Notes: generated from the letters alone by a model not told the origin. Counted from the first letter of the stretch, positions 7,756 to 17,146 are shown. The stretch: 64,000 bases of DNA from Acidimicrobilacustris europaeus (GCA_965194515.1 OZ239146.1:1054001-1118000); one strand, 5' to 3'. Program-made: numbers and translations.

Positions 7756-8817
7756 TCAGCGCCGTCCACGCGAACTCGACGAGGATCGATTTCGACCAGC
7801 GAGTCGAGCAACAAGGACCTCGATAACCAATTCAGGTGGCCAGGCCTTCGCCCCATGCAGATCAAGATCGGCCTGCGCCAGCAGTGCGGCAACATCCGCT
7901 AATCGATCACTCCCAAGTCGACGAGCACCGTCGAGAGCCTTCTTGGCTGGGAAGGTGCTGCCCTTCATTCCAAGAACATCAGCAGCCTGTTTGTCACCGC
8001 GAATATCGGGATCGTCGAGCCGAATCATCTTGAGGTAGTGGTTACTCAAGGTCGCGAGAATTTGCAGTGGGTGCCGGCCGCCCCCAATTGTCATGCGTTG
8101 AAGAATGTCGAGGGAACCACTCACATCGCCACTGTCGATGGCGTCGGTGAGGTCCCATGGTGCAACGTCTCCGGAAACGCCTAGGTAGGGCTCGATGTCA
8201 GGGGCAGAAACTTTGGCCCCAGCACCGAACACGGATTCGAGCATTTCGAGCAGAGCCGGCAATCGACCGACATCGCTGCCGAGATGATCAACAAGCGATC
8301 GACGAGCGGCAGGATCCAACTTGAGCGAGGAAGCGGTGATGCGTTCGTCGAGCCAGCCGCCCTGCGCTTTGCCTGTTCCAGGGGAAGTATCGATAACGAC
8401 TCCCCCACAGCTCGCAACCGCATCAGCGAGACTTTTGGGCACTGCAGGAGTTTTTGATTGCTTATTCGGACGAGGGTCCTTCTCCCAGACGAGAACAAGT
8501 GACGTCGTCTCGAGGGGATCTTCGAGATACTGAACGAGCGGGACGCACGCGTCCTTCGTCGAAAAGACGGCCGCATTACGCACCAGCACAACACGGCGAT
8601 CACTTAAGAATGGAAATGTTTGCGACGCATCAACCACGGGACCAATCGTGTAGCCACCGTCCTCGAGCGAGTGATCAGTAATTGAAAGTTCTGCGAGAAG
8701 CAGCGTTCGATCACCATCGCCGACTAGCTGTTGAATGAGCGAGGAAACCTCGTCGCCCAGAATGACCTCGTCGCTTCCTTTGACGAGGAAGACCGGTGCC
8801 GAAAGATTGACGTTCAT
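7756..8817 (-). CDS. holA: DNA polymerase III delta subunit
   Basis: 353 residues. The AAA+-like N-terminal part starts with PVFLVKGSDEVILGDEV and includes FPFLSDRRVVLVRNA. The collar domain follows, with GDVSGSLDILQRM and HPLQILATLSNHYLKM, and the protein ends in a Ser/Arg-rich tail. Delta is the sliding-clamp-opening subunit of the clamp loader, working with DnaX and delta-prime. The start overlaps the end of the upstream folP-type gene by four bases. comEA–comEC lies further upstream in the same direction, and the order comEA–comEC–holA (with rpsT beyond) is widespread in Gram-positive bacteria. Confidence 0.9.
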   Translation of the reverse strand: MNVNLSAPVFLVKGSDEVILGDEVSSLIQQLVGDGDRTLLLAELSITDHSLEDGGYTIGPVVDASQTFPFLSDRRVVLVRNAAVFSTKDACVPLVQYLEDPLETTSLVLVWEKDPRPNKQSKTPAVPKSLADAVASCGGVVIDTSPGTGKAQGGWLDERITASSLKLDPAARRSLVDHLGSDVGRLPALLEMLESVFGAGAKVSAPDIEPYLGVSGDVAPWDLTDAIDSGDVSGSLDILQRMTIGGGRHPLQILATLSNHYLKMIRLDDPDIRGDKQAADVLGMKGSTFPAKKALDGARRLGSDRLADVAALLAQADLDLHGAKAWPPELVIEVLVARLAGRNRSSSSSRGRR

Positions 8818-9644
8818 GCCGCTTCAAGAATTGCAGCCATGGCATCAGCAACGCGGCGTCCATTTCGGACATCGTGTGCTCGGAGGACTCGGCAACCAAG
8901 CGCGATTCCAAGCGAGTGGGCGGCCATCGTGCCATCGCCCGCCGAACCGCGCTCAACATCGAGCAATGTCCACAAGAAACGCTTATTTGATGCAGAGAGG
9001 AACACCGGGTACCCGAGCGAGGTGAGCGCATCGGATGACCGGAGAAGGATCTTTGATTGCTCCTCGGACTTTCCGAGATCAAGTCCAGCGTCGACCATGA
9101 TCCGCTCGCGAGGGATACCGGCCAAACGTGCCCGCTCGGCGCGGTCAGTCAGAAACTCGCAGACAGCCAGTACGACATCGTCGTACTGGGGGTCTGGATC
9201 AGGAACACGCGGCGCTAAACGGATGTGGGTGGCAACGACCGAAGCGCCAGCGGCGGAGCAGACGTCGAGATAGTCGGGGTCGGCAAAACCACTGATGTCG
9301 TTTCCAATGCAAGCACCCGCCTCGAAACAGGACTTCGCAACCGATGCACGCCAGGTATCGACTGACAGAGGGAGGTCGAATCGACTTCGTAGTGCCTCGA
9401 TCGCCGGGACAACACGATCGAGCTCTTCCTGCTCTGTCACTTCGTCGCCAGGGCCCGCCTTCACGCCGCCCACATCAAGAAAGTCGGCACCGTCGTTCAC
9501 CAACTGTTCCGCTTTGCGGAGAAAATCCTCGAATTCGAAATACGAGCCTTGGTCGTAGAACGAATCAGGAGTTCGATTGAGAATGCCCATCACGATTGCT
9601 CGGTACGTAATGTCGAATCGAGTGGCACCTAGGTCCAAGAACAC
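8814..9644 (-). CDS. folP: Dihydropteroate synthase family protein, FolP2-like
   Basis: 276 residues, a TIM-barrel pterin-binding enzyme. The pterin/pABA motif reads GILNRTPDSFYD (residues 20–31), where classical FolP has NVTPDSFSDGG. The Arg-for-Val and FYD variants are those I associate with the actinobacterial FolP2 group, whose mycobacterial member is reported not to be the main dihydropteroate synthase. Other conserved blocks are FLDVGGVKAGPG, LPLSVDTWRASVA, NDISGFAD, VDAGLDLGKSEEQ and FLSASNKRFL. It is unusual in sitting between comEC and holA, overlapping holA by four bases. The true pterin reaction is therefore uncertain. No folK, folB or folE is near; folC is at 45609–46913. Confidence 0.85.
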   Translation of the reverse strand: MFLDLGATRFDITYRAIVMGILNRTPDSFYDQGSYFEFEDFLRKAEQLVNDGADFLDVGGVKAGPGDEVTEQEELDRVVPAIEALRSRFDLPLSVDTWRASVAKSCFEAGACIGNDISGFADPDYLDVCSAAGASVVATHIRLAPRVPDPDPQYDDVVLAVCEFLTDRAERARLAGIPRERIMVDAGLDLGKSEEQSKILLRSSDALTSLGYPVFLSASNKRFLWTLLDVERGSAGDGTMAAHSLGIALGCRVLRAHDVRNGRRVADAMAAILEAA

Positions 9645-9653
9645 CTCGCGACC

Positions 9654-11093
9654 CTAACCGGCCGAAACCTGTCTGAGCAGCGTCCTGCGACTTCGACGCC
9701 AAGATGAATGGGCTCGAAGAAGGACCAAGGTGCTGAGTGTGATCGCGATGATCACCGGTAGTGAAACACGCGGCAGTGGAAGCCCCGAACAACCCTCGGC
9801 CACCTTCATGATCCACCAAACACCGAGCCTCACAGGCGCTTGGAGAATCGCTGCTGGCCAGCCTCCGATGAGTCCAGCGACAACACCAACCGTTGATCCC
9901 CACATCATCACGAAGCCGGCGATCGGTTCAGCAAGAACATTTGCCGGCAACGACGCAAGTGGCAATGGTCCCACTACCGGAATGATGAGTGGAGCAACAG
10001 CAACTTGGGCAGCGATGGTGATCGACAGAACCCGCTTGAACCACTCTGGGCCCCTCAGCCGCCGAGCAATGCCCGAAGCGAGCAAGGCAATTCCGACAGT
10101 TGCGGCCACCGACAGGCGAAAGCCAAGAGATTCGACGAGAAGCGGATCAACCATGATCAGTAACGCAACCGCAACTGCGATTCTTCGGCTTGTCGTGAGT
10201 GGACGACCCGAGGATGCACCTGCAACGGCGAGCATCGCCATAGCGCACGCACGAAGAACCGAAGGCTCGAAGCGAGTAACTGCAGCAAACAGAAGCAACA
10301 CCAACAGCAGTACGACAACGTTCGAACGCCGCCCGAGTCGTGCGGCTAGTGGCGTTGCTATTGCCAGAAGAAAAACCACGTTCTGACCTGACACCACAAG
10401 CAGGTGGGAAAGCCCAGAGTCTTTGAACGCCTGCACAACCTCTTCACGGCTTCCTCGGTCATCTCCGATCACAAACCCGGTATACAGAGGTCTCTGTTCC
10501 TCGGGCAGCACCTGTGCCCCACGGAGGATCGCTCCGCGAACAAGGTCAACGGGGACTCGCCACAGGTCGATACCGCGCTCAAGCGATGCCTCCGACGCCG
10601 ACATCGCCATGCGCAGATGGCGATAGGCAACTCGCTCAGGATGCGCGAGGTTTCGCAACGTTCCTCGAACGCTCAGTTCGCGGCCAGCCGAGGCTTGGCG
10701 TACAACGGACGCGGCGCGACCGGTCGCAGTCAATTGGACTCGTCCAAGATCGGTATCAGCGTCAACGACGACACGACCAGGAAACGTTTTGGGATCCGAA
10801 ACAAGCCGAACGACTCCTGCGAATTCTCGAACTTGGACCGGCCGCAAACCTTCGCGTGCGTTGAACGACATCACCGCAACTGAGAGTCCACCGAGCACCA
10901 GTACGAAGGCTCGCCGACGACTCAGAACGCCTGCGCAAAGGATGACGATCCCAAACGCCATCGGCGCATCGATCGGTAGAAGCGAACCACTCCAGCATGC
11001 TGCTGCGAAATAGAGCGGGAAGCACCGAACCCAGTGAGATCGCCACCGATTCAGAATTTCGGAAGGCCGAGGACAACTCGTAGGTCGTTTCAT
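9654..11093 (-). CDS. comEC: ComEC/Rec2-type DNA uptake channel, short form without nuclease domain
   Basis: 479 residues. Two or three membrane segments lie at the N-terminus. A DUF4131-like soluble OB-type part (about 85–175) follows, then the competence domain with GLSHLLVVSGQNV at 227–239 (family signature GLSHLLAISGLHV) and a run of hydrophobic helices. ComEC forms the inner-membrane pore for single-stranded DNA during transformation. Full-length proteins usually have 700–800 residues with a C-terminal metallo-beta-lactamase domain. Here the protein ends after the membrane domain, and no HxHxDH motif lies in it or downstream before folP. It directly abuts the comEA stop, so the two are one transcript. 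Confidence 0.88.
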   Translation of the reverse strand: MKRPTSCPRPSEILNRWRSHWVRCFPLYFAAACWSGSLLPIDAPMAFGIVILCAGVLSRRRAFVLVLGGLSVAVMSFNAREGLRPVQVREFAGVVRLVSDPKTFPGRVVVDADTDLGRVQLTATGRAASVVRQASAGRELSVRGTLRNLAHPERVAYRHLRMAMSASEASLERGIDLWRVPVDLVRGAILRGAQVLPEEQRPLYTGFVIGDDRGSREEVVQAFKDSGLSHLLVVSGQNVVFLLAIATPLAARLGRRSNVVVLLLVLLLFAAVTRFEPSVLRACAMAMLAVAGASSGRPLTTSRRIAVAVALLIMVDPLLVESLGFRLSVAATVGIALLASGIARRLRGPEWFKRVLSITIAAQVAVAPLIIPVVGPLPLASLPANVLAEPIAGFVMMWGSTVGVVAGLIGGWPAAILQAPVRLGVWWIMKVAEGCSGLPLPRVSLPVIIAITLSTLVLLRAHSSWRRSRRTLLRQVSAG

Positions 11094-11846
11094 TCACCGA
11101 ACCACAACGGCGCTTCGGATGCTTTCGAGCTTTGTGGGCCCTATGCCTTTCACCGTAAGGAGATCATCAACGGACCGAAATCTCCCCATTTCGTTTCGGC
11201 GATCGATAATTGCTTTCGCGGTTGCTGGTCCGATTCCGCTGAGCGAATCGAGTTGCTCAAGCGTTGCGGTGTTGAGGTCCACCGGTCCCCCGGAAACACT
11301 CGCACCCGAAACTGAAGGGGAACCGGCGGCACCTGAAGGCGGTGGCTCCCCCTTTCGAGTGAACCACACACGCTGTCCATCGTTGATCGTCGATGCGAGA
11401 TTGATCTGATCGAGGTCGATGTCCTCGGCCGGGCCACCCGCAACCTCGAGTGCGTCGACAACACGAGACCCCAACGCCAAGCGATACACACCAGGCTGAC
11501 GCACTGCGCCGCCGACATCGATGACGACTCCTGGGGCGGTTGTGGTGGTCGACGAGGATCCCGGGCTCACACTCGTTTGGGAAGCGACAGGACTGTTCAC
11601 CGATTGCGTAGAACGCACGACAACCACCGCACACAGAAGAGCGATGAGAACTACTCCTGCCACGCCTATGCCAACTCGTACCGTGATCGATGATGTCTGT
11701 CGGCTCAACCATCGAGTGGCCGTTGACCAATTACCCGATACCGCGCGCGTTGACGACGGACCCTTTCGCAAATGATGGAGGGCCCGTGCCGAAAAGTCTG
11801 ACGCTGACTCTGGCGGCTCTGATGACACCGGCGGACCATCGCCCAT
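11094..11846 (-). CDS. comEA: ComEA-type DNA receptor (SLBB + helix-hairpin-helix)
   Basis: 250 residues. A cytosolic N-terminal stretch of about 54 residues precedes a single membrane anchor (about 55–78), then a Ser/Thr-rich linker. An SLBB domain (VVIDVGGAVRQPGVYRL, about 105–165) and a C-terminal double helix-hairpin-helix (VDLNTATLEQLDSLSGIG … LLTVKGIGPTKLESI) complete the ComEA layout. The receptor binds double-stranded DNA outside the membrane and delivers it to ComEC. The N-terminal cytosolic extension is longer than in the Bacillus protein. It forms a pair with comEC. Confidence 0.93.
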   Translation of the reverse strand: MGDGPPVSSEPPESASDFSARALHHLRKGPSSTRAVSGNWSTATRWLSRQTSSITVRVGIGVAGVVLIALLCAVVVVRSTQSVNSPVASQTSVSPGSSSTTTTAPGVVIDVGGAVRQPGVYRLALGSRVVDALEVAGGPAEDIDLDQINLASTINDGQRVWFTRKGEPPPSGAAGSPSVSGASVSGGPVDLNTATLEQLDSLSGIGPATAKAIIDRRNEMGRFRSVDDLLTVKGIGPTKLESIRSAVVVR

Positions 11847-11965
11847 TGGGTCTCTCCTTTAATCCCGATGCACATATGCGGAACGCAGGAGGAAGATTCC
11901 GGAGGCTATGTATCCGCCGAGATTGAAAGAAGGGCCATTCAACCCTGCGGGATGAGACGACGCGC

Positions 11966-12742
11966 TTAGAACAAGGTTGTGGTGAGTCTTTTGCGCCAAA
12001 CGCCGGTGCGGGGATCTTCTGGTCCGAGAAGTTCGAGCAAATCAATGAACTCTTGACGAGCGTCATCGTTTGCCTTTACCTCGAGAAGCAACGTCTCGAG
12101 ACGCTCCTCGATTTGCTCAGGCGAACTGATACCCGCACCGCTACGGACGTATGCAGCAATTCGACGCGTCTCGGCAGTCTCGGGAATACGGGCAAGAAGT
12201 TCGAGTGCTTCATCGCCGCGATTCTCGCCGGCGAGAAGTTCAGCCAGATCAATAATCACATCAGAGTTGTCTGGTTCGATCTCAAGTGCCTGTCGAAGGG
12301 ATGCCTCGTCTCCTTGCTCTCGCAAGACATCGATAGCACTTGGTTCAGCCGGGGCGATGAGACCATTGACGAACTCGATGATCTTTTCTTCTGGCACCGC
12401 TCCAACGAATTGATCAACGATCTTCCCACCAGAGATCGCGAACACCGCCGGAATGCTCTGCACCTTGAACGCTTGCGAGGTAGCCGGGTTCTCATCGACA
12501 TTGATCTTTGCGAGAACGACCCGGCCGGCAGTCGCAGCGACAGCAGCTTCGATCATTGGACCAAGCGTCTTACATGGGCCGCACCAAGGGGCCCACAAGT
12601 CGACGACGACTGGAGTCGTCATTGAGCGGTTGAGGACCTCGGCTTCAAGGGTTTCGTCAGTTACGTCGATGATCACATCCTGAAGGATACGGCCAGACGC
12701 CGAGAAGCGGGAGCGACGACGCCGCCGGTAGCGTGTCGGCAT
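11966..12742 (-). CDS. Thioredoxin-domain protein with TPR-like tail (CnoX/YbbN type)
   Basis: 258 residues from the first ATG. The thioredoxin domain (about 25–128) has WCGPC at residues 53–57 and the cis-Pro segment SIPAVF. A helical C-terminal region (about 135–258, with EIEPDNSDVIIDLAELL) resembles the TPR-like part of CnoX/YbbN, a redox chaperone that protects client proteins. The active site keeps both Cys, so thiol-disulfide activity is expected. The first 22 residues are Arg-rich and unlike the family. A GTG at codon 23 (12676) would start at VIIDVTDETL, but neither start has a well-spaced ribosome-binding site. It is divergent to the phosphotransferase gene, with only 18 bases between the two starts. 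Confidence 0.85.
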   Translation of the reverse strand: MPTRYRRRRRSRFSASGRILQDVIIDVTDETLEAEVLNRSMTTPVVVDLWAPWCGPCKTLGPMIEAAVAATAGRVVLAKINVDENPATSQAFKVQSIPAVFAISGGKIVDQFVGAVPEEKIIEFVNGLIAPAEPSAIDVLREQGDEASLRQALEIEPDNSDVIIDLAELLAGENRGDEALELLARIPETAETRRIAAYVRSGAGISSPEQIEERLETLLLEVKANDDARQEFIDLLELLGPEDPRTGVWRKRLTTTLF

Positions 12743-12760
12743 CCTGAGCCCGGAGTTGCC

Positions 12761-13813
12761 GTGACCCCATCAAGCGACACTGTTGGCATTCACGCCACCA
12801 ATCTCACCCATTGGATGCTCGAACGCGTCCCCGATCTCGTCGAGCCACTTCAGTTCGAACTCATTACCGGGGGCCTGTCCAACCTCACGTACAACGTGAC
12901 CGACGCAAGTGGGCGACGTTGGGTTCTGCGCCGACCGCCGCTTGGACATGTTCTTGCAACTGCCCACGACATGGGTCGCGAAGTTCGAATCATCACCGCG
13001 CTCAGCAGCACACTCGTACCGGTGCCACCCGTTGTTGGTTTTTGCGAAGACGTCACCGTCAACGAGGCACCCTTCTACGTTATGGATTTTGTCGACGGAG
13101 TGATCGCACGAAACTCCGAAGCCGGTTCCGCCCTCAGCGTCTCGGCCCGTGCGAACGCTGGTCGTTCACTCATCCACGTTCTCGCGACGATTCACGCCGT
13201 TGACGTTGACGGAATCGGCCTTGGTGATCTTGGTCGCAAAGAGTCCTACGTTGAACGCCAACTCTCTCGGTGGCAGCGTCAGTGGGAATCCACCAAGGAC
13301 ATCGAAGTCCCTGAGATGTCAGAGCTTCACCGCCGTCTCTCGGCAGCGATCCCGGAACAGGGTCCGGCAACGATCGTCCACGGCGACTATCGCCTCGACA
13401 ACTGCATCGTCGACGACGACGGAAACGTCATTGCTGTTCTCGACTGGGAACTCTGCACGCTCGGCGACCCACTCGCCGATCTCGGGTTCATGTTCGTTTA
13501 TTGGGCCGAGGCCAACGATTCGTTTGTCGCCATTGAGGGTTCAGCGACTGCGCTCGAAGGATTCCCCAGTCGTTCGGAGTTGCTCGCCAGTTACGAGGAG
13601 CTGACCAACCGCGACGTGAGCCAAATCGGCTATTTCGTCGCCCTGGGCTACTGGAAACTGGCCTGTATTTTGCAAGGCGTTCTCGTTCGCTACCGTTCGG
13701 GGGCCATGGGAGACCAATCCACCGACGCCGATTCCGGAGCCTCGCCTGTGCAGCGCCTCGCTATTGCCGGGCTGGCTGCATTCGACGGACAGATCGGTGG
13801 AGCACGTGTCTGA
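12761..13813 (+). CDS. Phosphotransferase family protein (APH/ACAD10-like kinase fold)
   Basis: 350 residues from a GTG start. Aminoglycoside-phosphotransferase-type kinase fold: GGLSNLTYNV glycine loop near 37–46, catalytic HGDYRLDN at 207–214, and Mg-binding DWELCTLGDP at 228–237. This HGDYRLDN…DWELCTLGDPLADLG pattern is characteristic of the group related to the kinase domain of ACAD10/11, often found with acyl-CoA metabolism and proposed to phosphorylate hydroxylated acyl-CoAs. It is not evidence of antibiotic resistance. Its stop overlaps the GTG of the downstream PAC2 gene by eight bases, so they are co-expressed. Confidence 0.88.
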   Translation: MTPSSDTVGIHATNLTHWMLERVPDLVEPLQFELITGGLSNLTYNVTDASGRRWVLRRPPLGHVLATAHDMGREVRIITALSSTLVPVPPVVGFCEDVTVNEAPFYVMDFVDGVIARNSEAGSALSVSARANAGRSLIHVLATIHAVDVDGIGLGDLGRKESYVERQLSRWQRQWESTKDIEVPEMSELHRRLSAAIPEQGPATIVHGDYRLDNCIVDDDGNVIAVLDWELCTLGDPLADLGFMFVYWAEANDSFVAIEGSATALEGFPSRSELLASYEELTNRDVSQIGYFVALGYWKLACILQGVLVRYRSGAMGDQSTDADSGASPVQRLAIAGLAAFDGQIGGARV

Positions 13814-14660
13814 ACTTTATGAGCTGATCGAAAGCCCAGAGTTGGACTCCCCGACCCTTCTGCTTGGTCTCGACGGTTGGATCGACGCAGGACTAGCGGC
13901 CACGAACGCGTTCGGCACACTTCTGGAAGATCTTGAAACGGTGACGGTGGCCCGATTCAACGCCGACTCGCTGATCGACCACCGATCACGACGCCCAACG
14001 ATGCACCTGCTCGATGGAATCAATACGGGCCTCACGTGGCCAACCATTGAACTGCAGGCCGGATTCGATACCGAGGGTGCCTCGGTGCTCTTCCTCGTCG
14101 GAGCAGAACCTGATCACCGCTGGATGGCCTTCGCCGACGCCGTCGTTGATCTGTCGCACCAATTCGAGGTCTCTGCAGTTTTCGGATTGGGTGCGTATCC
14201 CGCGCCGGTCCCCCACACTCGACCTAGCCAACTTGTGACTACCGCCACCGATGCCGACATGGCCCAACGCGTCGGAAGCGTCAGTGGTCGTATGGATGTC
14301 CCTGCCGGCATAAACGCGGCCATTGAACTTGCCTGCGCCGCCTCCGGGATTCAAGCCACCGGACTTTGGGCGCAGATCCCCCACTACGCCGCCGGTATGC
14401 CCTATCCGGCAGGAGCCTTGGCGCTCATCGAGGGACTTCGAACCATCGCCGGGCTGAACTTCAACCTCGGCTCACTCGTTGAAGATGCGCGTACATCACG
14501 CGTGCGTCTCGACGAGCTCGTCGCCAATAGCGATGAACATGTCGAAATGGTTCGTCAACTCGAAGCTCATGCCGATTCTCAGGTTGCGATCGAAGATCCG
14601 CTCCCGATGGGAGACGATCTCATGGCCGAGCTTGAACAGTTCTTGCGCGACCAAGACTGA
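13806..14660 (+). CDS. PAC2-family protein (proteasome-assembly-chaperone-like)
   Basis: 284 residues from the GTG at 13806, preceded by GGTGGAG at suitable distance; upstream in-frame ATG/GTG codons lie inside the previous gene. It shows the PAC2 fold pattern: LLLGLDGWIDAGLAA near the start, then a middle segment LVGAEPDHRWMAFADAVVDL and VFGLGAYPAPVPHTRP. Actinobacterial PAC2 proteins are often annotated as proteasome assembly chaperone homologues, but no proteasome genes occur here and the biochemical role is unknown. It is co-expressed with the phosphotransferase upstream and converges on leuS. Confidence 0.85.
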   Translation: MSELYELIESPELDSPTLLLGLDGWIDAGLAATNAFGTLLEDLETVTVARFNADSLIDHRSRRPTMHLLDGINTGLTWPTIELQAGFDTEGASVLFLVGAEPDHRWMAFADAVVDLSHQFEVSAVFGLGAYPAPVPHTRPSQLVTTATDADMAQRVGSVSGRMDVPAGINAAIELACAASGIQATGLWAQIPHYAAGMPYPAGALALIEGLRTIAGLNFNLGSLVEDARTSRVRLDELVANSDEHVEMVRQLEAHADSQVAIEDPLPMGDDLMAELEQFLRDQD

Positions 14661-14674
14661 CGAATCGCTCGTTG

Positions 14675-17146
14675 TTAGCCGGCGACGAGATTTACCAAAC
14701 TTGGCGGCTTACAAATCACCTTGCGTGGTGGCTTGCCATTGAGGTGTGCTTGGACCTTCTCACTCGACAAAGCGATCGACTCCGCAGTTGCCGCATCGAT
14801 TCCTGAAGGAACATCGATCCGATCGCGGACTTTGCCGTTGACCTGCACGACCATGGTGACAGTGTCGACAGCCAGCATCGATTCATCAGCAACTGGCCAC
14901 AGCAAACGATGAACGTCGTCGCCATGGCGACGCTCGCGGAGTTCGGCGGTGACATGCGGTGCCATCGGTGCCATCAGCATCAACAAGGTGTCGATGGCAA
15001 GGTCGAGGGTTGCCTTTCGCGGTCCGCCATCGATCTTCACGTACCGGTAGAGCTCGTTGGTGAACTCCATGAACGCGGCAACGGTCGTGTTGTAGGCCCA
15101 GCGGTCGTAGTCATCGGTGACCTTCACGATGAGTCGATTCGTGCGACGTTCGAGTTCTACGTCGATCTCGTTCGCATCCCGATCCACCGTTTCGACGCCG
15201 ATATCACCAAGCGCAACTCTCCAGACTCGGTGAAGGAAGCGCGAGCATCCTTCGATACCGACGCCTTCCCAATCGACATCGTCTTGTGGCGGACCAACAA
15301 AAAGGTGAGCTAGACGAAGCGCATCGGCACCATCTGTGTCGAGGATTTCTTCGGGGGCAACAAGATTGCCTTTGGACTTCGACATCTTGTCGCCGTCGAG
15401 ACGAATCATTCCCTGCGTGAACAAACGTGTGAATGGTTCGCGCAAGTTCGCAGGGGCGACACCGAGATCAGAAAGCGCTTTCGTGAAGAAGCGCGCGTAC
15501 ATGAGGTGCAAGATCGCGTGCTCGACTCCGCCGATGTATTGATCGACCGGCATCCACGAATTGATGGCCTCGGTTGAGAATGGTTGTTCGTCGTTCCAAG
15601 GATCACAGAACCGCAAGTAGTACCAGGACGAATCGACGAACGTGTCCATCGTGTCAGTTTCACGATGAGCGGGGCCGCCACATGTGGGACAGATCGTTTC
15701 GAAAAACCCCGTGTGCAATCGAAGCGGCGACTCTCCAGTCGGAAGAAACTCGACATCGTCGGGCGCAAGAACAGGGAGGTCCGATTCTGGAACCGGAACC
15801 ATCCCGCAGACGTCGCAGTTGATAATCGGTATCGGACAACCCCAAAAGCGCTGCCGACTCACGAGCCAATCGCGCAATCGGAAGTTGATGGTTCCCGTTC
15901 CGATCGACTCCGCTTCGAGGAAGGCAATTGCAGCAGCGATTGCTTCCTCTTTGCCCATTCCGTTGAGGAACTCGCTATTGATATGGAGTCCGTCGCCGGT
16001 GAATGCTTCGCCCTCAAAATCACTCGGGGGTTCGATTGTCCGAATAATGGGAAGACCATGTGCTTGAGCGAAATCCCAATCGCGCTGGTCTTCGGCCGGA
16101 ACGGCCATGATGGCGCCGGTGCCATAACCCATGAGGACGTAGTCCGCGAGATAGAGCGGCACCGGTTTCTTCGTGAATGGGTTACGCACATACGAGCCGG
16201 TGAAGACTCCGCGCTTGTCGAGTGAACCTTCCGACGACATGCGCTCGACGTCGCTGGACTTTCGGGCGCCTGCAACGAACGCAGCGACCTCGTCACGGCG
16301 TTCAGCGGTCACCACAACGTCGACGAGTGGGTGCTCAGGGGCCATCACCGAATAGGTCATCCCGAAACTCGTGTCGGGGCGAGTGGTGAAGACATCGACA
16401 GTTACACCTGAGGAGTGTGCAACTCCGTCCGCGTCGACAACCTGCATTGAGAATTCCGCGCCCTCAGAACGTCCGATCCAGTTGCGCTGCATGATCTTGA
16501 CCCGTTCGGGCCAATCGAGATCATCGAGGTCGTCAAGAAGTTGCTGGGCGTAATCGGTGATCTTGAAAAACCACTGCTCGAGATCACGCTTTTCGACGAC
16601 GTCACCAGAACGATCGCAGGTGCCATCGGCGGTGACCTGCTCGTTCGCGAGAACTGTCTGGCAACCCGGGCACCAATTCACTGGAGCATTACGGCGATAG
16701 GCCAGACCTGCTTCGAGGAATTTGAGGAAAATCCATTGCGTCCACTTTTGGTACTCAACCGAATGGCTGGTGACCTGTCGGCGCCAGTCATAAACAGCGC
16801 CGATTCGAAGGATCGAACTACGAAGCATTTCGATGCGTTCGTCAGTGAACTCTCGAGGGTGGCGACCAGTTTTGATCGCCGCGTTCTCCGCAGGAAGACC
16901 AAAACTGTCGAAGCCCATCGGCGAAAGTACGGCGTAACCGTTCATTGTTCGGTAACGGACGATGAGATCACCGAAGGTGTAATTACGAACATGGCCCATA
17001 TGGGCAGCACCGCTCGGATACGGGTACATGCAAAGCGTGTACCAATGGGGTCGAGGATCGTCGTTGTCGACGTTATAGAAGCCGTCAGTTGCCCAACGCT
17101 CCTGCCACTTCGCCTCAAGAACCGGGGGTTCGTAGCCATCGACCAT
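14675..17146 (-). CDS. leuS: Leucyl-tRNA synthetase
   Basis: 823 residues from the ATG at 17146–17144, giving MVDGYEPPVLEAKWQERW. A longer frame that begins inside tRNA-Ala was rejected. Class I motifs: the HIGH equivalent is HMGH in YPSGAAHMGHVRNY, and KMSKS occurs in DGDKMSKSKGN. The CP1 editing domain is present with GTGAIMAVPAEDQRDWDFA, and the zinc-type knuckle around CDVCGMVP and CPTCGGP is kept. It charges tRNA-Leu. No T-box leader is visible in the short upstream gap, which also holds the divergent tRNA-Ala gene. Confidence 0.97.
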   Translation of the reverse strand: MVDGYEPPVLEAKWQERWATDGFYNVDNDDPRPHWYTLCMYPYPSGAAHMGHVRNYTFGDLIVRYRTMNGYAVLSPMGFDSFGLPAENAAIKTGRHPREFTDERIEMLRSSILRIGAVYDWRRQVTSHSVEYQKWTQWIFLKFLEAGLAYRRNAPVNWCPGCQTVLANEQVTADGTCDRSGDVVEKRDLEQWFFKITDYAQQLLDDLDDLDWPERVKIMQRNWIGRSEGAEFSMQVVDADGVAHSSGVTVDVFTTRPDTSFGMTYSVMAPEHPLVDVVVTAERRDEVAAFVAGARKSSDVERMSSEGSLDKRGVFTGSYVRNPFTKKPVPLYLADYVLMGYGTGAIMAVPAEDQRDWDFAQAHGLPIIRTIEPPSDFEGEAFTGDGLHINSEFLNGMGKEEAIAAAIAFLEAESIGTGTINFRLRDWLVSRQRFWGCPIPIINCDVCGMVPVPESDLPVLAPDDVEFLPTGESPLRLHTGFFETICPTCGGPAHRETDTMDTFVDSSWYYLRFCDPWNDEQPFSTEAINSWMPVDQYIGGVEHAILHLMYARFFTKALSDLGVAPANLREPFTRLFTQGMIRLDGDKMSKSKGNLVAPEEILDTDGADALRLAHLFVGPPQDDVDWEGVGIEGCSRFLHRVWRVALGDIGVETVDRDANEIDVELERRTNRLIVKVTDDYDRWAYNTTVAAFMEFTNELYRYVKIDGGPRKATLDLAIDTLLMLMAPMAPHVTAELRERRHGDDVHRLLWPVADESMLAVDTVTMVVQVNGKVRDRIDVPSGIDAATAESIALSSEKVQAHLNGKPPRKVICKPPSLVNLVAG

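Noticed and set aside
12761..13813. Antibiotic-resistance aminoglycoside phosphotransferase
   Set aside because: The HGDYRLDN…DWELCTLGDPLADLG pattern belongs to the ACAD10-like metabolic kinase group, not to known resistance enzymes.
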